From Balneolaceae bacterium (GTDB taxonomy: Bacteria; Bacteroidota; Rhodothermia; Balneolales; Balneolaceae), in contig JAXHMK010000019.1 of assembly GCA_034521495.1 (NCBI GenBank), positions 124,001 through 188,000 on the forward strand: DNA of 64,000 nt, read 5' to 3'. Shown piece after piece: positions 17,131-27,579 of this stretch. Below the pieces are notes generated by a model. That model did no database searches. It was given only the letters and a program-made list of their open reading frames with translations, and had not been told where the DNA came from. The translations under genes were made by a program, and so were the position numbers. The stretch's first letter is position 1. Each line of letters begins with the position of its first letter.

Positions 17131-18363
17131 TTATTCGATCGTAAGCTCTACACGGCGATTCAATTTACGTGCAGCTTCATTCTCGTTTGGTACAAGAGGA
17201 TCACTCTCGCCATACGCTTCTGTCATAATTCGGTTAGCGGATATTCCTGATTTCACGAGATACTCTTTCACAGCATTTGCTCGTCGATCAGAAAGTCCCT
17301 CGTTATACTCTTCTGTACCAATGTCGCAAGTGTGGCCGGCAACATTCAGTGTTCTGTCGGGATGGTTGTTCAATGCCCGTGCAATTTTTGCCAGTGTTGG
17401 TTTTGCACTTTCCCGAATTACGGATGAATCGAAGGCAAACAGAACATCGTTGGAGATCGTCATCTCTACACGATCCATATCTTCAAGCATTTGTTCGAGA
17501 TTGTTGAGTCGTTCTTCAAATTCATCCATGCGGTCTTCAAGCATTCTGAGATACTCTTGGTTATCGTCGATTCTGGATGTGTTATCCGCTACACGCTCAT
17601 CGAGATTATCAAGGCGTCTATTAACACCATCAAGTGCACTTGGATCGAGCCCAGGTGTGTATGTATGCCAGTCTGCATCCTTATCGCTGCTGCCAAACTT
17701 AATCTGGATACCTGCCGTTACTGCACTCCAGTTATCTGGCGTACGTCTGTGCAAGTCAATATCCATTTCGGGTCGAGTTCTAAATCCATCAATAAGTTCT
17801 GAATTAGAGATGAAATAGTCGTACTGAGCGAAAAGGTCAACTCGGCGTCCTAAATTAAAACGAACACCCGGTCCAAATGAAGCAAACATTGACGGTTCCG
17901 AATGATCCTCTCCCTTGAAATTTTCCCAGTTGCCAATCTGATTATTTACAGAAGTGGTTACATCACTAAAAATAAGACCAAGTCCCACACTGGTATATAA
18001 TTTCACATTTTCTGATGTAGACCCTAACAGCCTGAGTATATCAATCTGCGAAGACATCGAAGTAGTGATATAGCTATTTTCGAACTCACGTTCGAAGTAG
18101 TTATCATCATCCGGATGGGTAGTCATTTTTCCGAATGAAAAGTTTGTCTGAACTGCAATGGCAGGATTCGCAGCATATCGCAAATTAAATCCAAATGTTG
18201 GGTTGTATTCTGTACCTAAATTCATATGTCCCTGTGTTATACCTCCCAACAGACCAATACTTAATTTGTCCGGTACCTGATCTTCATCCTGTGCGTTAGC
18301 CGTTGATGTTATCAAGAGTGGTATCAACAGCACTGCAAGTAGCAAGTTGTAATGTGTTTTCAT
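17131..18363 (-). CDS. OprF/OmpA-family outer-membrane porin
   Basis: This 410-residue protein has a Sec signal ending TANAQ and an N-terminal beta-barrel (about residues 35-205, opening KLSIGLLGGITQGHMN). A coiled-coil linker follows (GVNRRLDNLDERVADNTSRI onward, about 225-275). The C-terminal OmpA domain has FAFDSSVIRESAKPTL, AGHTCDIGTEEYN and LSDRRANAVKEYL, which bind peptidoglycan diaminopimelate through conserved Asp and Arg. It anchors the outer membrane to the wall. A clear terminator follows. It is separated from the upstream lipoprotein gene by 318 bases and so has its own promoter. Confidence 0.9.
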   Translation of the reverse strand: MKTHYNLLLAVLLIPLLITSTANAQDEDQVPDKLSIGLLGGITQGHMNLGTEYNPTFGFNLRYAANPAIAVQTNFSFGKMTTHPDDDNYFEREFENSYITTSMSSQIDILRLLGSTSENVKLYTSVGLGLIFSDVTTSVNNQIGNWENFKGEDHSEPSMFASFGPGVRFNLGRRVDLFAQYDYFISNSELIDGFRTRPEMDIDLHRRTPDNWSAVTAGIQIKFGSSDKDADWHTYTPGLDPSALDGVNRRLDNLDERVADNTSRIDDNQEYLRMLEDRMDEFEERLNNLEQMLEDMDRVEMTISNDVLFAFDSSVIRESAKPTLAKIARALNNHPDRTLNVAGHTCDIGTEEYNEGLSDRRANAVKEYLVKSGISANRIMTEAYGESDPLVPNENEAARKLNRRVELTIE

Positions 18364-18681
18364 AATTATTTTAGTTCTGATTTGTATTTAACAATCGCCT
18401 AAGTAACTATTTATATAATAATTCAGCACTTAAGTTCCCATTATTGCTCTCAATTTAATTAACCTTTATTTGTATCAAAACATTTCATTTTAAATAGATA
18501 CAAATAAACAGTTATTCCTATCTTAATAATATGAGTTTCAAAGGATTATTGGAATACACAAATCTAAACAAATTATTTATTTTTTTTTCAATCCATCGGT
18601 TGAGCAAAGTTGAAAACAAGGAATCCAAAAAGCCCTTGTTATAACAGAATCAACTATTTTACAAATATTTAATTGAAACCT
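18364..18681. other. AT-rich intergenic region, nothing recognised
   Basis: This 318-base gap must contain the promoter of the OmpA gene. It is very AT-rich with long A/T runs (for example near 18570-18590). No convincing promoter motif, repeat or structured element was found. Confidence 0.4.
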
Positions 18682-19218
18682 TTATTCAGAAACAGGTCCG
18701 ATTGTTTGAATAAATGTCTCATCTCTCAAATATTTTCTAAATAGTTCGGGTAATTCTGTTCTGAAAATTGATGCTTTGGCATAGAAATAATGCACCCCAC
18801 GACTTGATGATTCATGCTGAAGTGTAATTCTCGCAGCGTCTAATGGAAGATCAGAAACAGTATTTCGTAAGCGGATAATAAATTCAGGAGAGCTGTACTT
18901 CTGTCCTGCCCCTTCGGAATCGGCTAACTCAGTTCGTACCATTTCTGCAGTTCGGTCGATCTCAAACCGTAAATTTTCCAGTGCTGTTTGGGTTGATAGT
19001 TCCGCTGCTCTCACAGAATCCATTGCAGATGAAAGCGAAAAACCATGAATTTCAAGAGAGTCGGTTGCAGAGTGAACTCCGTCATTGTACCAGGCGGGGA
19101 TTGCCGATTCCTCTTCAACCGGCCGTTCTCTTTCAACTTCTTCCTGAACGGATTCTGTACCTGAACACCCGGCGAGTACAAGTAGAAATGCTAAACACCC
19201 GAAAAAATATCTCATCAA
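18682..19218 (-). CDS. LPP20-like lipoprotein
   Basis: This 178-residue protein has a lipoprotein signal with lipobox LAGC (Cys18), an acidic low-complexity linker, then PAWYNDG and a compact alpha/beta domain with an AAELSTQTALENLRFEI helix. The P-x-W start and helix pattern resemble the LPP20 domain of small outer-membrane lipoproteins. Its start lies two bases past the htrA stop, so it is the last gene of the recO-htrA operon. Function unknown; the context suggests envelope stress or maintenance. Confidence 0.6.
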   Translation of the reverse strand: MMRYFFGCLAFLLVLAGCSGTESVQEEVERERPVEEESAIPAWYNDGVHSATDSLEIHGFSLSSAMDSVRAAELSTQTALENLRFEIDRTAEMVRTELADSEGAGQKYSSPEFIIRLRNTVSDLPLDAARITLQHESSSRGVHYFYAKASIFRTELPELFRKYLRDETFIQTIGPVSE

Positions 19219-19220
19219 AA

Positions 19221-20762
19221 CTAATTTAACTTATAGAAGCCGATGGCTCCGTCTGCAGTTTGTAATTTAAGCTCTAAAGATCTGTTGTTTTTCAGAGAAT
19301 TTGAAATTTCATTTTCCACATCGCTCATATTTTTAACGCCTGCACCATTCACCTCTAAAAGCTCGTCTCCTTCGCTAATTCCCTTGTTCCATGCTTCTGA
19401 GTTTGGCTGAACCCGGTAAAAATAAACGTTGAAAATTTCAGGGTCTTCCGGTGTGGATAATGCACGCAATGTAAATCCAAAGCTGTCGAACCGTTTATGT
19501 TCAATACCTCGTTCGTAACCATTCTCAGGAATCTCCTCCCACTGTTCCAATTCTTCCTCACCCTCAACATCCATTTGAGATGTCAACGGTTCTTGTTCAG
19601 GCCGCTCTTCGAGTGTTAAAACCCGATCAAATGTTTTGCCGTCTCTCCAGATTGTCAGTGTTACTTCATCATTCGGACGGTACATTGCCACCCGCTCCTG
19701 CAAGAGATTCGATTCGTCCACTTTTTCGCCATTAACGGCAAGAATCACATCATCGGGTTGGAGACCGGCTTCCTCGGCGGGGTTACCGGGAATTCCGCTG
19801 ATCATAACCCCACGAATTTCATCCATTCCAATTCGTTCAGCGGTTTGAGCGTCCACCGTAATTATTTGAATACCTAACAATCCCCGCCTGGGTTCTCCAT
19901 ATTCAATAATATCCCGTGCAATTTTCAACGCCAGGTTGCTTGGAACGGCAAAACCATACCCCTGGTAGGAGCCGCTTTGGGTGGCAATAGCTGTGTTGAT
20001 TCCAATCAGCTCACCGCTTGTATTTACCAGTGCTCCGCCGCTATTGCCCCTGTTAATGGCAGCATCTGTCTGAATGAAGCTCTCAATGCGATAATCATCA
20101 TTTATTATCTGTACATCACGGCTGAGAGCGCCTACAATTCCGGCTGTAACTGTAGAACGCAATCGAAATGGATTCCCGATGGCCAATACCCACTCCCCCA
20201 CTTCAACTTCATCAGAATTTCCAATCACAGCAGCAGGCAAATTGGCAGCGTCTATTTTCAGGACGGCCAGATCTGTACTGGAATCTCGTCCTACAATACG
20301 TGCATCGAAGGTTCGCTTGTCGTTCAGTGTTACAGAAATTCCATCCCGAACAGCATCTTCAATTACATGGTTATTGGTCAGTATATAACCATCCCTGGTA
20401 ATAAGTACACCCGATCCAACAGTACGGGCCCTTGGCGGCAGAAACCGTTCCCAGAATCCATCTTCTTCCTCCTCTTCATCACTACCTCCTCGAGTTCGGT
20501 TGCGGTTTGAGACAACCGTTTCAATATAAACTACAGTTGGTGTTATTCGTTTGGCGGCTGTTTGAAACAGGAACCGATCGTCGATTTTTTCAAGATCTTC
20601 GTCGCTCCAGATTGGTTCGGAGCTTTTTTTAACTTCCGTAACCTGCACTTCCGCTAAATCGAAAGAGAAGGAACCTTCGCGGAAAAGCATTAAAATCATT
20701 CCCAGCATAATTCCAATGAGTATCAACAGTATTCCGGAAAGTAATTTATCTCGAAATTTCAT
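19221..20762 (-). CDS. HtrA/DegQ-type periplasmic serine protease
   Basis: This 513-residue protein has an uncleaved N-terminal membrane anchor (residues about 10-27), then a trypsin-like domain with H132 (LTNNHVIEDA), D164 (SSTDLAVL) and S241 (GNSGGAL). Two PDZ domains follow; the second ends the protein. It degrades or refolds misfolded envelope proteins. An acidic loop (GSDEEEEEDG, about residues 94-103) in the protease domain corresponds to the LA-loop region. It starts one base after the recO stop and ends two bases before the lipoprotein start, so the three genes are one tight operon. Confidence 0.92.
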   Translation of the reverse strand: MKFRDKLLSGILLILIGIMLGMILMLFREGSFSFDLAEVQVTEVKKSSEPIWSDEDLEKIDDRFLFQTAAKRITPTVVYIETVVSNRNRTRGGSDEEEEEDGFWERFLPPRARTVGSGVLITRDGYILTNNHVIEDAVRDGISVTLNDKRTFDARIVGRDSSTDLAVLKIDAANLPAAVIGNSDEVEVGEWVLAIGNPFRLRSTVTAGIVGALSRDVQIINDDYRIESFIQTDAAINRGNSGGALVNTSGELIGINTAIATQSGSYQGYGFAVPSNLALKIARDIIEYGEPRRGLLGIQIITVDAQTAERIGMDEIRGVMISGIPGNPAEEAGLQPDDVILAVNGEKVDESNLLQERVAMYRPNDEVTLTIWRDGKTFDRVLTLEERPEQEPLTSQMDVEGEEELEQWEEIPENGYERGIEHKRFDSFGFTLRALSTPEDPEIFNVYFYRVQPNSEAWNKGISEGDELLEVNGAGVKNMSDVENEISNSLKNNRSLELKLQTADGAIGFYKLN

Positions 20763-20763
20763 A

Positions 20764-21504
20764 TCAATGATCTAAAATCTTATCAAAAATTCCATCGGAT
20801 TTCCTGGGTTTTACTCCTTCTATGTGGTAACGAATATACCTGTCTAAATATTCAATTAACTCACTTAGTTCACTTTTTTCCAAATCAATCCTAAAAATAG
20901 ACTTTTTCTTTGAAAATATTGTATCTCTGATAAACTGAAACTGCCCAGATGTAAGCTGAACCGATTCGGCCCCCTCTGTATTTTGTGATAACGTACCCAA
21001 CTCTATATTCATATAACCGGATGAGGTTTCATCATCTATATTTTCTTCAGGTTGTATTCCAATACCGATATGTGACATCACCCGCAGTTGAACATACGGG
21101 AAAATAATTCGGCCGGGATTATCGCAGGAATTGATCCACCTGAGAAATTTAACCAGGAATGCAAAAAGTATCTCATTTACCTCATTCTCGTGCAGTACCT
21201 GGTTGATCAGTTCGAGGGTGGTTGTGGCGAGAGCTAATTTTTCAAGATCAATCCGGAGCTGATCGAGTTTTAGAAGGTAGGAAGCTTCAGAAAGAGTTTG
21301 AACATTTCTGGTTGGTTTGATGTACACGACCACCTCTAAAACCTGTCCCGGAACCATCAGCGCCGAAAATTTGCTCTTCGGCCGTTTGGCTCCTTTTGCG
21401 ATCACAGCAATAACCCCATGCTTGCGGGTAAAAAGAGTCACAATTAAACTCGATTCGCTGTAGTCAACCGTTCGTAAAACAACAGCCTCTGTTTTTGTAA
21501 CCAT
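20764..21504 (-). CDS. recO: DNA repair protein RecO
   Basis: This 246-residue protein begins VTKTEAVVLRTVDYSESSLIVTLFT, the RecO N-terminal OB-fold, and has the RPKSKFSALMVPGQVLEV segment and the helical C-terminal domain ending in HIEGVKPRKS. RecO loads RecA onto SSB-coated DNA with RecR. The C-terminal zinc finger of some RecO proteins is absent: only one cysteine is present. It is the first gene of the operon with htrA; a 90-base gap separates it from the MMPL gene upstream. Confidence 0.9.
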   Translation of the reverse strand: MVTKTEAVVLRTVDYSESSLIVTLFTRKHGVIAVIAKGAKRPKSKFSALMVPGQVLEVVVYIKPTRNVQTLSEASYLLKLDQLRIDLEKLALATTTLELINQVLHENEVNEILFAFLVKFLRWINSCDNPGRIIFPYVQLRVMSHIGIGIQPEENIDDETSSGYMNIELGTLSQNTEGAESVQLTSGQFQFIRDTIFSKKKSIFRIDLEKSELSELIEYLDRYIRYHIEGVKPRKSDGIFDKILDH

Positions 21505-21591
21505 AAAAAAAGTTACTTAATTCGTTACATACAATGCACTATGCATCATATCAAAACTTACCGTGATTTACGAAAAATAATTGCAGAAGTA

Positions 21592-24111
21592 TTAATCGTG
21601 AATCTTATTTCTGTCTTCCAATACCTGTACAATAGACGGTAAAAATGTCAGGGCCGTAATCAGCGTCATTCCAATACCAATTACCGCCATCGTTCCGATA
21701 GAGTTCAATCCGGGATGATTGGTGAAGAGCAGACCGGCAAATCCCATCATTGTTGTTATTGAACCAATAGTAATATGCTGACCGGTACTGGAAAGAACCT
21801 CCCACATATTTTTCTCGCCTTCATCCCGAAATCGGTGAGCCAGGTGCACACCATTATCACAACCAATTCCAAGAATAGCGGGCAACACTACAAGATTGTA
21901 AAAATTGAATTTCAGGCCGAAAATCAAAAGTATCCCGAACAGCCAAAGCAATCCTATGATAAGGGGTATCAGTGCAATGAACGTCCAGCGAAAACTTCTG
22001 AATGAAACCAATATGATGATAAATACAACTATAAATGTAGCCAATACCATATAGGGACTCTCCTTACGCATAAGGTCGAGCATCGTTGCTGCCACGATAG
22101 ATGTACTTGCGGCATGATAAACCGTACCATCATCGAGAGTAATATCTGAAATCTCATTTTTAAAAGCGATCGACTTCAAGCCATCTGATAAACCCGGTTT
22201 TGGATAAACAATGACAAACCGTCCAATTTCCCCGTCTTTGGTCATGAACCTGTTTTTCAGGTAATCGGGAATCCGGTCTTCGTCCAGCGGCTCTCTTGTT
22301 TGTGAACCTCTTCGCAGAATATCGAGCGTTTCGCTCTCTTGATTTACAATAAAATCATTCTGGAGCAACTGCCTGATCCTGGAAATATATTTGAGTTTCT
22401 CCTCCGCTAATTCCTGTGTTGGCGGGAATCGCTCCTGCAAGGCTTCTACTTCATCAATAAGAGTTTCAGGATTTTCCTCCTTTTTGGTTCTGATTTTCTC
22501 AAGAACCTTAAAAACATCTTCTGTATTGTCTGTAATGATGTAGGCTGAATTTCTTCGGGTGTCTTCATCTGCTGCTTTTACAAAACTTCTAAACTCATCG
22601 TACTCCTCGTAGTCAGGTTCCAGTACTCCAAAATCGTATTCAAACCGAAGGTTGCCGGAAAAAGACAAAACAACCACAGAGATCAACAGTCCAAAAACAA
22701 CAATTGTTCTCGAAAACGGAAAACGTCGAATCACAGGCTTTTGGACTTTATCTTTTGCTCGTTCAACCAGCAGAATCCAGTTCCATCGGTCGAAAATTAC
22801 AAGCAGTGCCGGTAATACATATAACATGCAGAGGAGAGCCAAAACAATACCCAAACCCGCTATGAAACCAAATTCTGAGAAACCTCTGAAATCGGCTACA
22901 AGAAGTATAAAAAGTGCAGATGCGGTGGTAATGGCACTTACAAGTATGGCGGTTCCTGTTTTTCGATAAGATGCAAATACACTATCCTCAACGGATAACC
23001 CGGATGAACGAATCTCAATATATCGTGCATAGAAATGAATACCGTAATCAATTCCCAGGCCAAACAGAATCACAAAAAGTACGGAGGTCATTGTATTTAA
23101 CACTCCCAGAACCATATATGTAATGCCAAACGTCCACATGAGACTGATCAGCAATGGCAGACCGATAATAATCACAGGAACGGGCATTCGAATAATATGC
23201 TGAAAAATACCATGATCTTTATCTGATGCCGTCCCCCTTCGATAGTTGATATATTTCTTTCCGCCAAAGTAGATCATCACCAAAAGAATAACGCTCGAAA
23301 TTCCAAGTGCAAAGCTGTTGAATACATCATTCATAATGGATTCGAACTCAGTCAGATGCCGTTTTAACCGGCCGCCAAACTTTACCTCCATCTCCGGATG
23401 AAATGACTTTGGGTTCATTTTATCGATCAGTTCCTGGTACCGGTCGAACATATCTTCCAGGTATCGAATATTATTCTGCGAACCTGTTGGATAAAGAGTT
23501 AAAATTACCAGTGTACTATCTTCATTCACCTGGTATTCCGATGGAATCAGGTTGTCGTAACTCTGCTGGAATTGGTCAATTTGGCTCGAATCTTCATCTC
23601 CATCTTCCGATTCTTCATCTTCAAAATCAGCACCAAAATCCACGAAAAAAGGATTGGCTTCTTCTCGCGCCTCATCAATCTCTGCTTGCAAAAAATCGAT
23701 GATATCCTGAAGCTCTGAAGTAGTTGCAAGATATAATGCGTTATCTTTCAGAACCCCGGTTTCCCGTCTTAACTCCGCCCTGTTGAAGAAATAAATATCC
23801 TGCCGCGGATAGTAGAGATTCAGACTGCTGTCTGCTAATTGCCTGGCAAACTCAATATTTGCCTGGAAATCGGGAGATTTGATACCCACTTTCATTTCTG
23901 TTTCTCCCCCGGCTACATCTTTCAGCTTTTCAAGGGCTTGTACATTTGGATTGGACTCGGGAAGCAGATTGGCAAGATCTGTATCAACCTGCAAACGAAT
24001 TGCAAATATAGAAGCCAAAATCGCTAAACCGATCGATATGCCCAAAACCCAAAAGGGATGGTGAATATTAAATTTTACGAGAGGCTCAAAAAACTGAATT
24101 AATTTTTTCAT
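21592..24111 (-). CDS. RND/MMPL superfamily exporter with SSD-like halves
   Basis: This 839-residue protein has two pseudo-repeats, each with one membrane helix, a large periplasmic loop and a bundle of five helices. The sterol-sensing/MMPL signatures are GLGIDYGIHFYARYIE in the first half and GIGCDNGVHLAHRF in the second, carrying the acidic residues used for proton coupling. Family members export lipids, hopanoids or hydrophobic compounds. The first loop contains a poly-acidic patch (DFEDEESEDGDEDS). No periplasmic adaptor or TolC-like gene is adjacent, as is usual for this subgroup. The substrate cannot be inferred. Confidence 0.85.
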   Translation of the reverse strand: MKKLIQFFEPLVKFNIHHPFWVLGISIGLAILASIFAIRLQVDTDLANLLPESNPNVQALEKLKDVAGGETEMKVGIKSPDFQANIEFARQLADSSLNLYYPRQDIYFFNRAELRRETGVLKDNALYLATTSELQDIIDFLQAEIDEAREEANPFFVDFGADFEDEESEDGDEDSSQIDQFQQSYDNLIPSEYQVNEDSTLVILTLYPTGSQNNIRYLEDMFDRYQELIDKMNPKSFHPEMEVKFGGRLKRHLTEFESIMNDVFNSFALGISSVILLVMIYFGGKKYINYRRGTASDKDHGIFQHIIRMPVPVIIIGLPLLISLMWTFGITYMVLGVLNTMTSVLFVILFGLGIDYGIHFYARYIEIRSSGLSVEDSVFASYRKTGTAILVSAITTASALFILLVADFRGFSEFGFIAGLGIVLALLCMLYVLPALLVIFDRWNWILLVERAKDKVQKPVIRRFPFSRTIVVFGLLISVVVLSFSGNLRFEYDFGVLEPDYEEYDEFRSFVKAADEDTRRNSAYIITDNTEDVFKVLEKIRTKKEENPETLIDEVEALQERFPPTQELAEEKLKYISRIRQLLQNDFIVNQESETLDILRRGSQTREPLDEDRIPDYLKNRFMTKDGEIGRFVIVYPKPGLSDGLKSIAFKNEISDITLDDGTVYHAASTSIVAATMLDLMRKESPYMVLATFIVVFIIILVSFRSFRWTFIALIPLIIGLLWLFGILLIFGLKFNFYNLVVLPAILGIGCDNGVHLAHRFRDEGEKNMWEVLSSTGQHITIGSITTMMGFAGLLFTNHPGLNSIGTMAVIGIGMTLITALTFLPSIVQVLEDRNKIHD

Positions 24112-24399
24112 ATAGATTACAAACGATACAAACCTGCGCCGGAATCACTCTTTGTGGTAAAAATATAATTGGCAAAGATAAAGAAATTTACAAAGCTTAT
24201 CGATCAGCATGATTGCCTTAACGATTCCGGATGAATGAATTACATATCCTTAAAATCATCTTTTTTTTACAAATAAATTCAATAGAAAGAAGATCAGATT
24301 ACAACTACGTATTGAGGTACTGCGTAATGCTGTTAAACGTATCCCCTGGAACTTTAATATGATGTAAGAAATAACTTGTGCGGGAATTTCGCAGAAAAA

Positions 24400-25572
24400 T
24401 TAAGTTTTATTACTCCTGCTGACCAGTTCTTCATAGAAAGAAAAAAGATGATCAAAATGTTCATTTACCGTTCGGATTGAATTCCTGGCTGCATCAACAC
24501 AAGATTTAGTCAAATCGTTACGATTGCGGTCGGTAATTTTTAACAATGCCTCAGCCAGCTTTTCTTTATTTCCGGTTTTATAAATCTCAGCATAATCGGG
24601 TTCAGCCAGATCAATACCACCGCCTCTGTCTGGCACAACAATGGGGAGTCCGCTGCAGATAGCTTCAGCAACAACCAGTCCAAAAGTTTCAGCCGCTGAT
24701 CCATGTACGAAATAGTCGCTGCTTGCCATAATATCAGCAAGTTCCGATCGATTTGATGTAAAACCCATCAATTTCAAATGCTCAACATCTTTAGACTTAA
24801 ATTCAATCCACTTTTTAATTGGCCCGCCACCAAATATGATCAATCCCATCGCTTTCTTTTTCGAAGCTATTTTGAAACCATCAATAATTGTACTCAACCG
24901 TTTTTCGGGATGATGACGACTCACAGAAATTAATAAGTGCGCATCTTTGGGGAGACCCAGGTCACTTAAAATCTTTGCTCTCAATTCAGGATCTCTCCGG
25001 TCTGGTGAGAAAAAGTTTTTATCGATCCCAAAAGGTACAGAAACAGGGTTATGGATATTAAATTTTTTAAGCCTGGTTTTTAACCAATCACCACTTACAA
25101 TCGTTGCATCGTACTTGTGGCTCAGTCTCTTTAAAAACCGCCAATAGAATCCAAATAAACGGTCTATCCTTTCAAGTGACAGAAATTGGCCTAAAAATGT
25201 TTGCGGGTATACGGCTACAGGATCTTGATGAAAAATAAGTGTTTTTGCTGCATCCCCGTTCCACTGCCCGGCAAACCATCCGCCTGTCCAGGCTGATGAT
25301 CCTTCTACAACATCGGGTTTTTCGCGGTCAATAATCCTTTGAACCTCTTTTTTACGCCACAAAATGGTATATCTCGGATCTAACGGTAAGCGCGGTCCCT
25401 TCACCCAAATTACACGTCCTCCGTTTCGTTCTTCCTCGCCAGGTTTTCTGCCTGGAGCAATAATCACCATTTCATGCCCCAATCGGTTCGCTGCTCTTAA
25501 TTTTTGATTGATATAGGTTTTTACTCCTCCGCCCTGGTCAGTATAAAATTCAGCAACGTCAATTATTTTCAT
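24400..25572 (-). CDS. Glycosyltransferase family 4 protein
   Basis: This 390-residue GT-B enzyme begins KIIDVAEFYTDQGGGVKTYI, a nucleotide-sugar transferase start with the GGG acceptor loop, and has the E-x7-E region near HGSAAETFGLVVAEAICSG. It resembles alpha-mannosyltransferase-like GT4 proteins. No membrane helix. It faces away from the glycan genes at 26-33 kb but may belong to the same surface-glycan set. Donor and acceptor unknown. Confidence 0.82.
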   Translation of the reverse strand: MKIIDVAEFYTDQGGGVKTYINQKLRAANRLGHEMVIIAPGRKPGEEERNGGRVIWVKGPRLPLDPRYTILWRKKEVQRIIDREKPDVVEGSSAWTGGWFAGQWNGDAAKTLIFHQDPVAVYPQTFLGQFLSLERIDRLFGFYWRFLKRLSHKYDATIVSGDWLKTRLKKFNIHNPVSVPFGIDKNFFSPDRRDPELRAKILSDLGLPKDAHLLISVSRHHPEKRLSTIIDGFKIASKKKAMGLIIFGGGPIKKWIEFKSKDVEHLKLMGFTSNRSELADIMASSDYFVHGSAAETFGLVVAEAICSGLPIVVPDRGGGIDLAEPDYAEIYKTGNKEKLAEALLKITDRNRNDLTKSCVDAARNSIRTVNEHFDHLFSFYEELVSRSNKT

Positions 25573-26154
25573 CTACAAAAAACCCTACATGTATTTAAGA
25601 AAGAAACGAAGTAAAGGTTCGATTTTAGAATAGATAATCCGAGTTTTTTCATAGCCCTGTTTAATCACAAAATATTTATTTGCTTCATCAATTTTTTACC
25701 GGCAGTTGCTTATCAATACAAATTAATTCAAAAATACGCTCTTATTTTGCAAAACACTATCAACACAAACTCAATTATTGGCTAAATAAAGATAAGAGGG
25801 CTGTAACTTACCATATATGTTGTCTTCCCCCGGAGGTTTGAAGCATTGAAAAAGATATAATGCCAACTACCCGGAAAAACATTTGTAAAATTCTGCAATA
25901 CCCTCTGTAAATAATTTTACACTTACGCATTTAAACTCAGTTACAATAAGAGAGACAAATTACATTAGCAAATGACTCTGTTCTTAACCTATGCGAAAAT
26001 TCAAGGTAAAAAATTCCAAAAACCATCTTAAATATTGTAAGATATAGGTTCGAAGCAATATATTCGTATCTGTTTACTATCAGAGCGAAATCACTGTAGA
26101 ACATGCTTTATTTGATGAGGAAACATTAACTGTCAAAATGTAAAAAGAGATCAA
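25573..26154. other. AT-rich divergent intergenic region
   Basis: This 582-base gap between divergently read genes should contain two promoters. I found no repeat of the families seen elsewhere, no hairpin with a T-run and no coding potential. A CGTATCTGTTTAC near 26067 resembles the TGTTTA-type palindrome arms but has no complementary arm. Confidence 0.4.
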
Positions 26155-26658
26155 ATGGATCATTCATTTGCTAAAAAGGGAATAAAAATTATTGGTGTAA
26201 TTTTTGTTATCTATGTCGGTCTCGTTGCCACACACGAGGGGGAATTTTGGCCGTTTAGTATCTATCCTATGTTTTCTCAGGCTGGAAATCCCTGGACACG
26301 TGCCATCGTTTTAAATGTAACCGATCTTCCCGATGATCAAATATGGGAAAAACATCTGTTTAGCGAACGAGTAGCCGAACCGGTTCCGCTCAAAGAACAT
26401 GGCATTGATCAGATAGATTTTTCAAATTTTATATCAAAAACCCAAAACTGGACACCGGAGCGCAGGGATGCTCTGCAATTTATGTTTGGGCAGAATAATC
26501 TTAAGTCTCAGCGCTGGATGGCCTCAAAAGTAGAGGGAAAACTTATTGAAAATGATTCTGTAGTCGTAGAGATAAAACCATACTTATTAGTCACAGCCGA
26601 TACTGTTCGCATGAATCCGACCTTAGACGAATCTGAATATATAAGCGGGGAGGAATAG
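26155..26658 (+). CDS. Single-pass membrane protein, partner of HTTM-like protein (pair 1)
   Basis: I do not recognise the family. The 167-residue protein has one N-terminal membrane helix (about residues 10-26), then EGEFWPFSIYPMFSQ, and a mixed alpha/beta domain predicted to lie outside the membrane. The stop codon is followed directly by the ATG of the HTTM-like gene, so the two are translationally coupled. A protein of the same size and design, with PWPAFVFPGF after its helix, precedes the second HTTM-like gene at 27580-28677. The W-P-x3-(Y/F)-P-x-F pattern is common to both. I infer an accessory subunit of the polytopic partner. Confidence 0.7.
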   Translation: MDHSFAKKGIKIIGVIFVIYVGLVATHEGEFWPFSIYPMFSQAGNPWTRAIVLNVTDLPDDQIWEKHLFSERVAEPVPLKEHGIDQIDFSNFISKTQNWTPERRDALQFMFGQNNLKSQRWMASKVEGKLIENDSVVVEIKPYLLVTADTVRMNPTLDESEYISGEE

Positions 26659-27549
26659 ATGCGGTGGTATGAAAAAATTGCCCATCAGCTATTTGAACCC
26701 AAAAGAGATGTTTCTCCGGGAGAGCTCATTTTCTTCAAATTCTTTGAGCTGTTTATCCTTTTCTACACCATTCAATATTCATGGAAATGGGGGCTTTATG
26801 CAACATACCACAACTCTGAAGTAGTACTGCCGCTTGGCCTTGCAAATTATATCGATGTGTCCCTTTTCTTTGATACGAACATTCCAATTATCATAGCAGT
26901 CCTGGTTTCAATCTTTGCGATTTTTAGTTATTTCCGGATAGGTTCAAAATGGTTTTATACAGTTGTCCTTATATTGCTCCATCTGCAATATGTTATTCGG
27001 TTCTCGCAGGGTGAAATACCCCATAGCCAAAACATGATCGGTTTATCTGTATTTTGCCTGGCTGTTGGTTCTGTATTCTTCCCGGGGAAGGAAAAAATGC
27101 CCCGTTTTGTTTTAGGGGCTGTCATATTTTTTGTGGGGCTGGGATATACTTCTGCATTCTTCTCAAAACTGGTTGCATCCGGTATCCACTGGTTTGATGG
27201 ACGACATCTCTGGCTCTGGATTGGTGAAAAAAGTGTAGATATTATTTCTCGTGAAGGCAGTTTCCAGCTGAATTTTTTACAGCAACTGGCGTTAAGCAGT
27301 ACAACAGTGGCTTCCGTAATTTTGCTTTTTGGATGGCTTACAGAGTTAATCGGTTTTACAATGTGGTGGAAAAAACTGCGCCCCTATACTACATCTCTCC
27401 TTATCCTGATGCATATCGGTATTACATTAACAATGAGCATTCGGTTTGATGCATTTGTTTTTCAACTGATTTTGATTGGATACCCCTGGTACATTTTGAT
27501 TGACCGAATCGTAACCTCTGCGCCGCAATGGATCAGTAAAACTGTTTGA
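26659..27549 (+). CDS. HTTM/VKGC-like polytopic membrane protein (pair 1)
   Basis: This 296-residue protein has about seven membrane helices. The N-terminal PGELIFFKFFELFILFYT, the HSQNMIGLSVFCLAVG helix and the final LILIGYPWYILI helix have the look of the HTTM family (horizontally transferred transmembrane domain, related to vitamin K-dependent gamma-carboxylase) or DoxX-like proteins. No enzymatic residue can be assigned with confidence. It is coupled to the upstream single-pass gene. The convergent gene across 30 bases at 27580 is a second member of the same general class. Confidence 0.6.
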   Translation: MRWYEKIAHQLFEPKRDVSPGELIFFKFFELFILFYTIQYSWKWGLYATYHNSEVVLPLGLANYIDVSLFFDTNIPIIIAVLVSIFAIFSYFRIGSKWFYTVVLILLHLQYVIRFSQGEIPHSQNMIGLSVFCLAVGSVFFPGKEKMPRFVLGAVIFFVGLGYTSAFFSKLVASGIHWFDGRHLWLWIGEKSVDIISREGSFQLNFLQQLALSSTTVASVILLFGWLTELIGFTMWWKKLRPYTTSLLILMHIGITLTMSIRFDAFVFQLILIGYPWYILIDRIVTSAPQWISKTV

Positions 27550-27579
27550 GGTTTCGATAGGTTCAGCAACGAGTTTGTC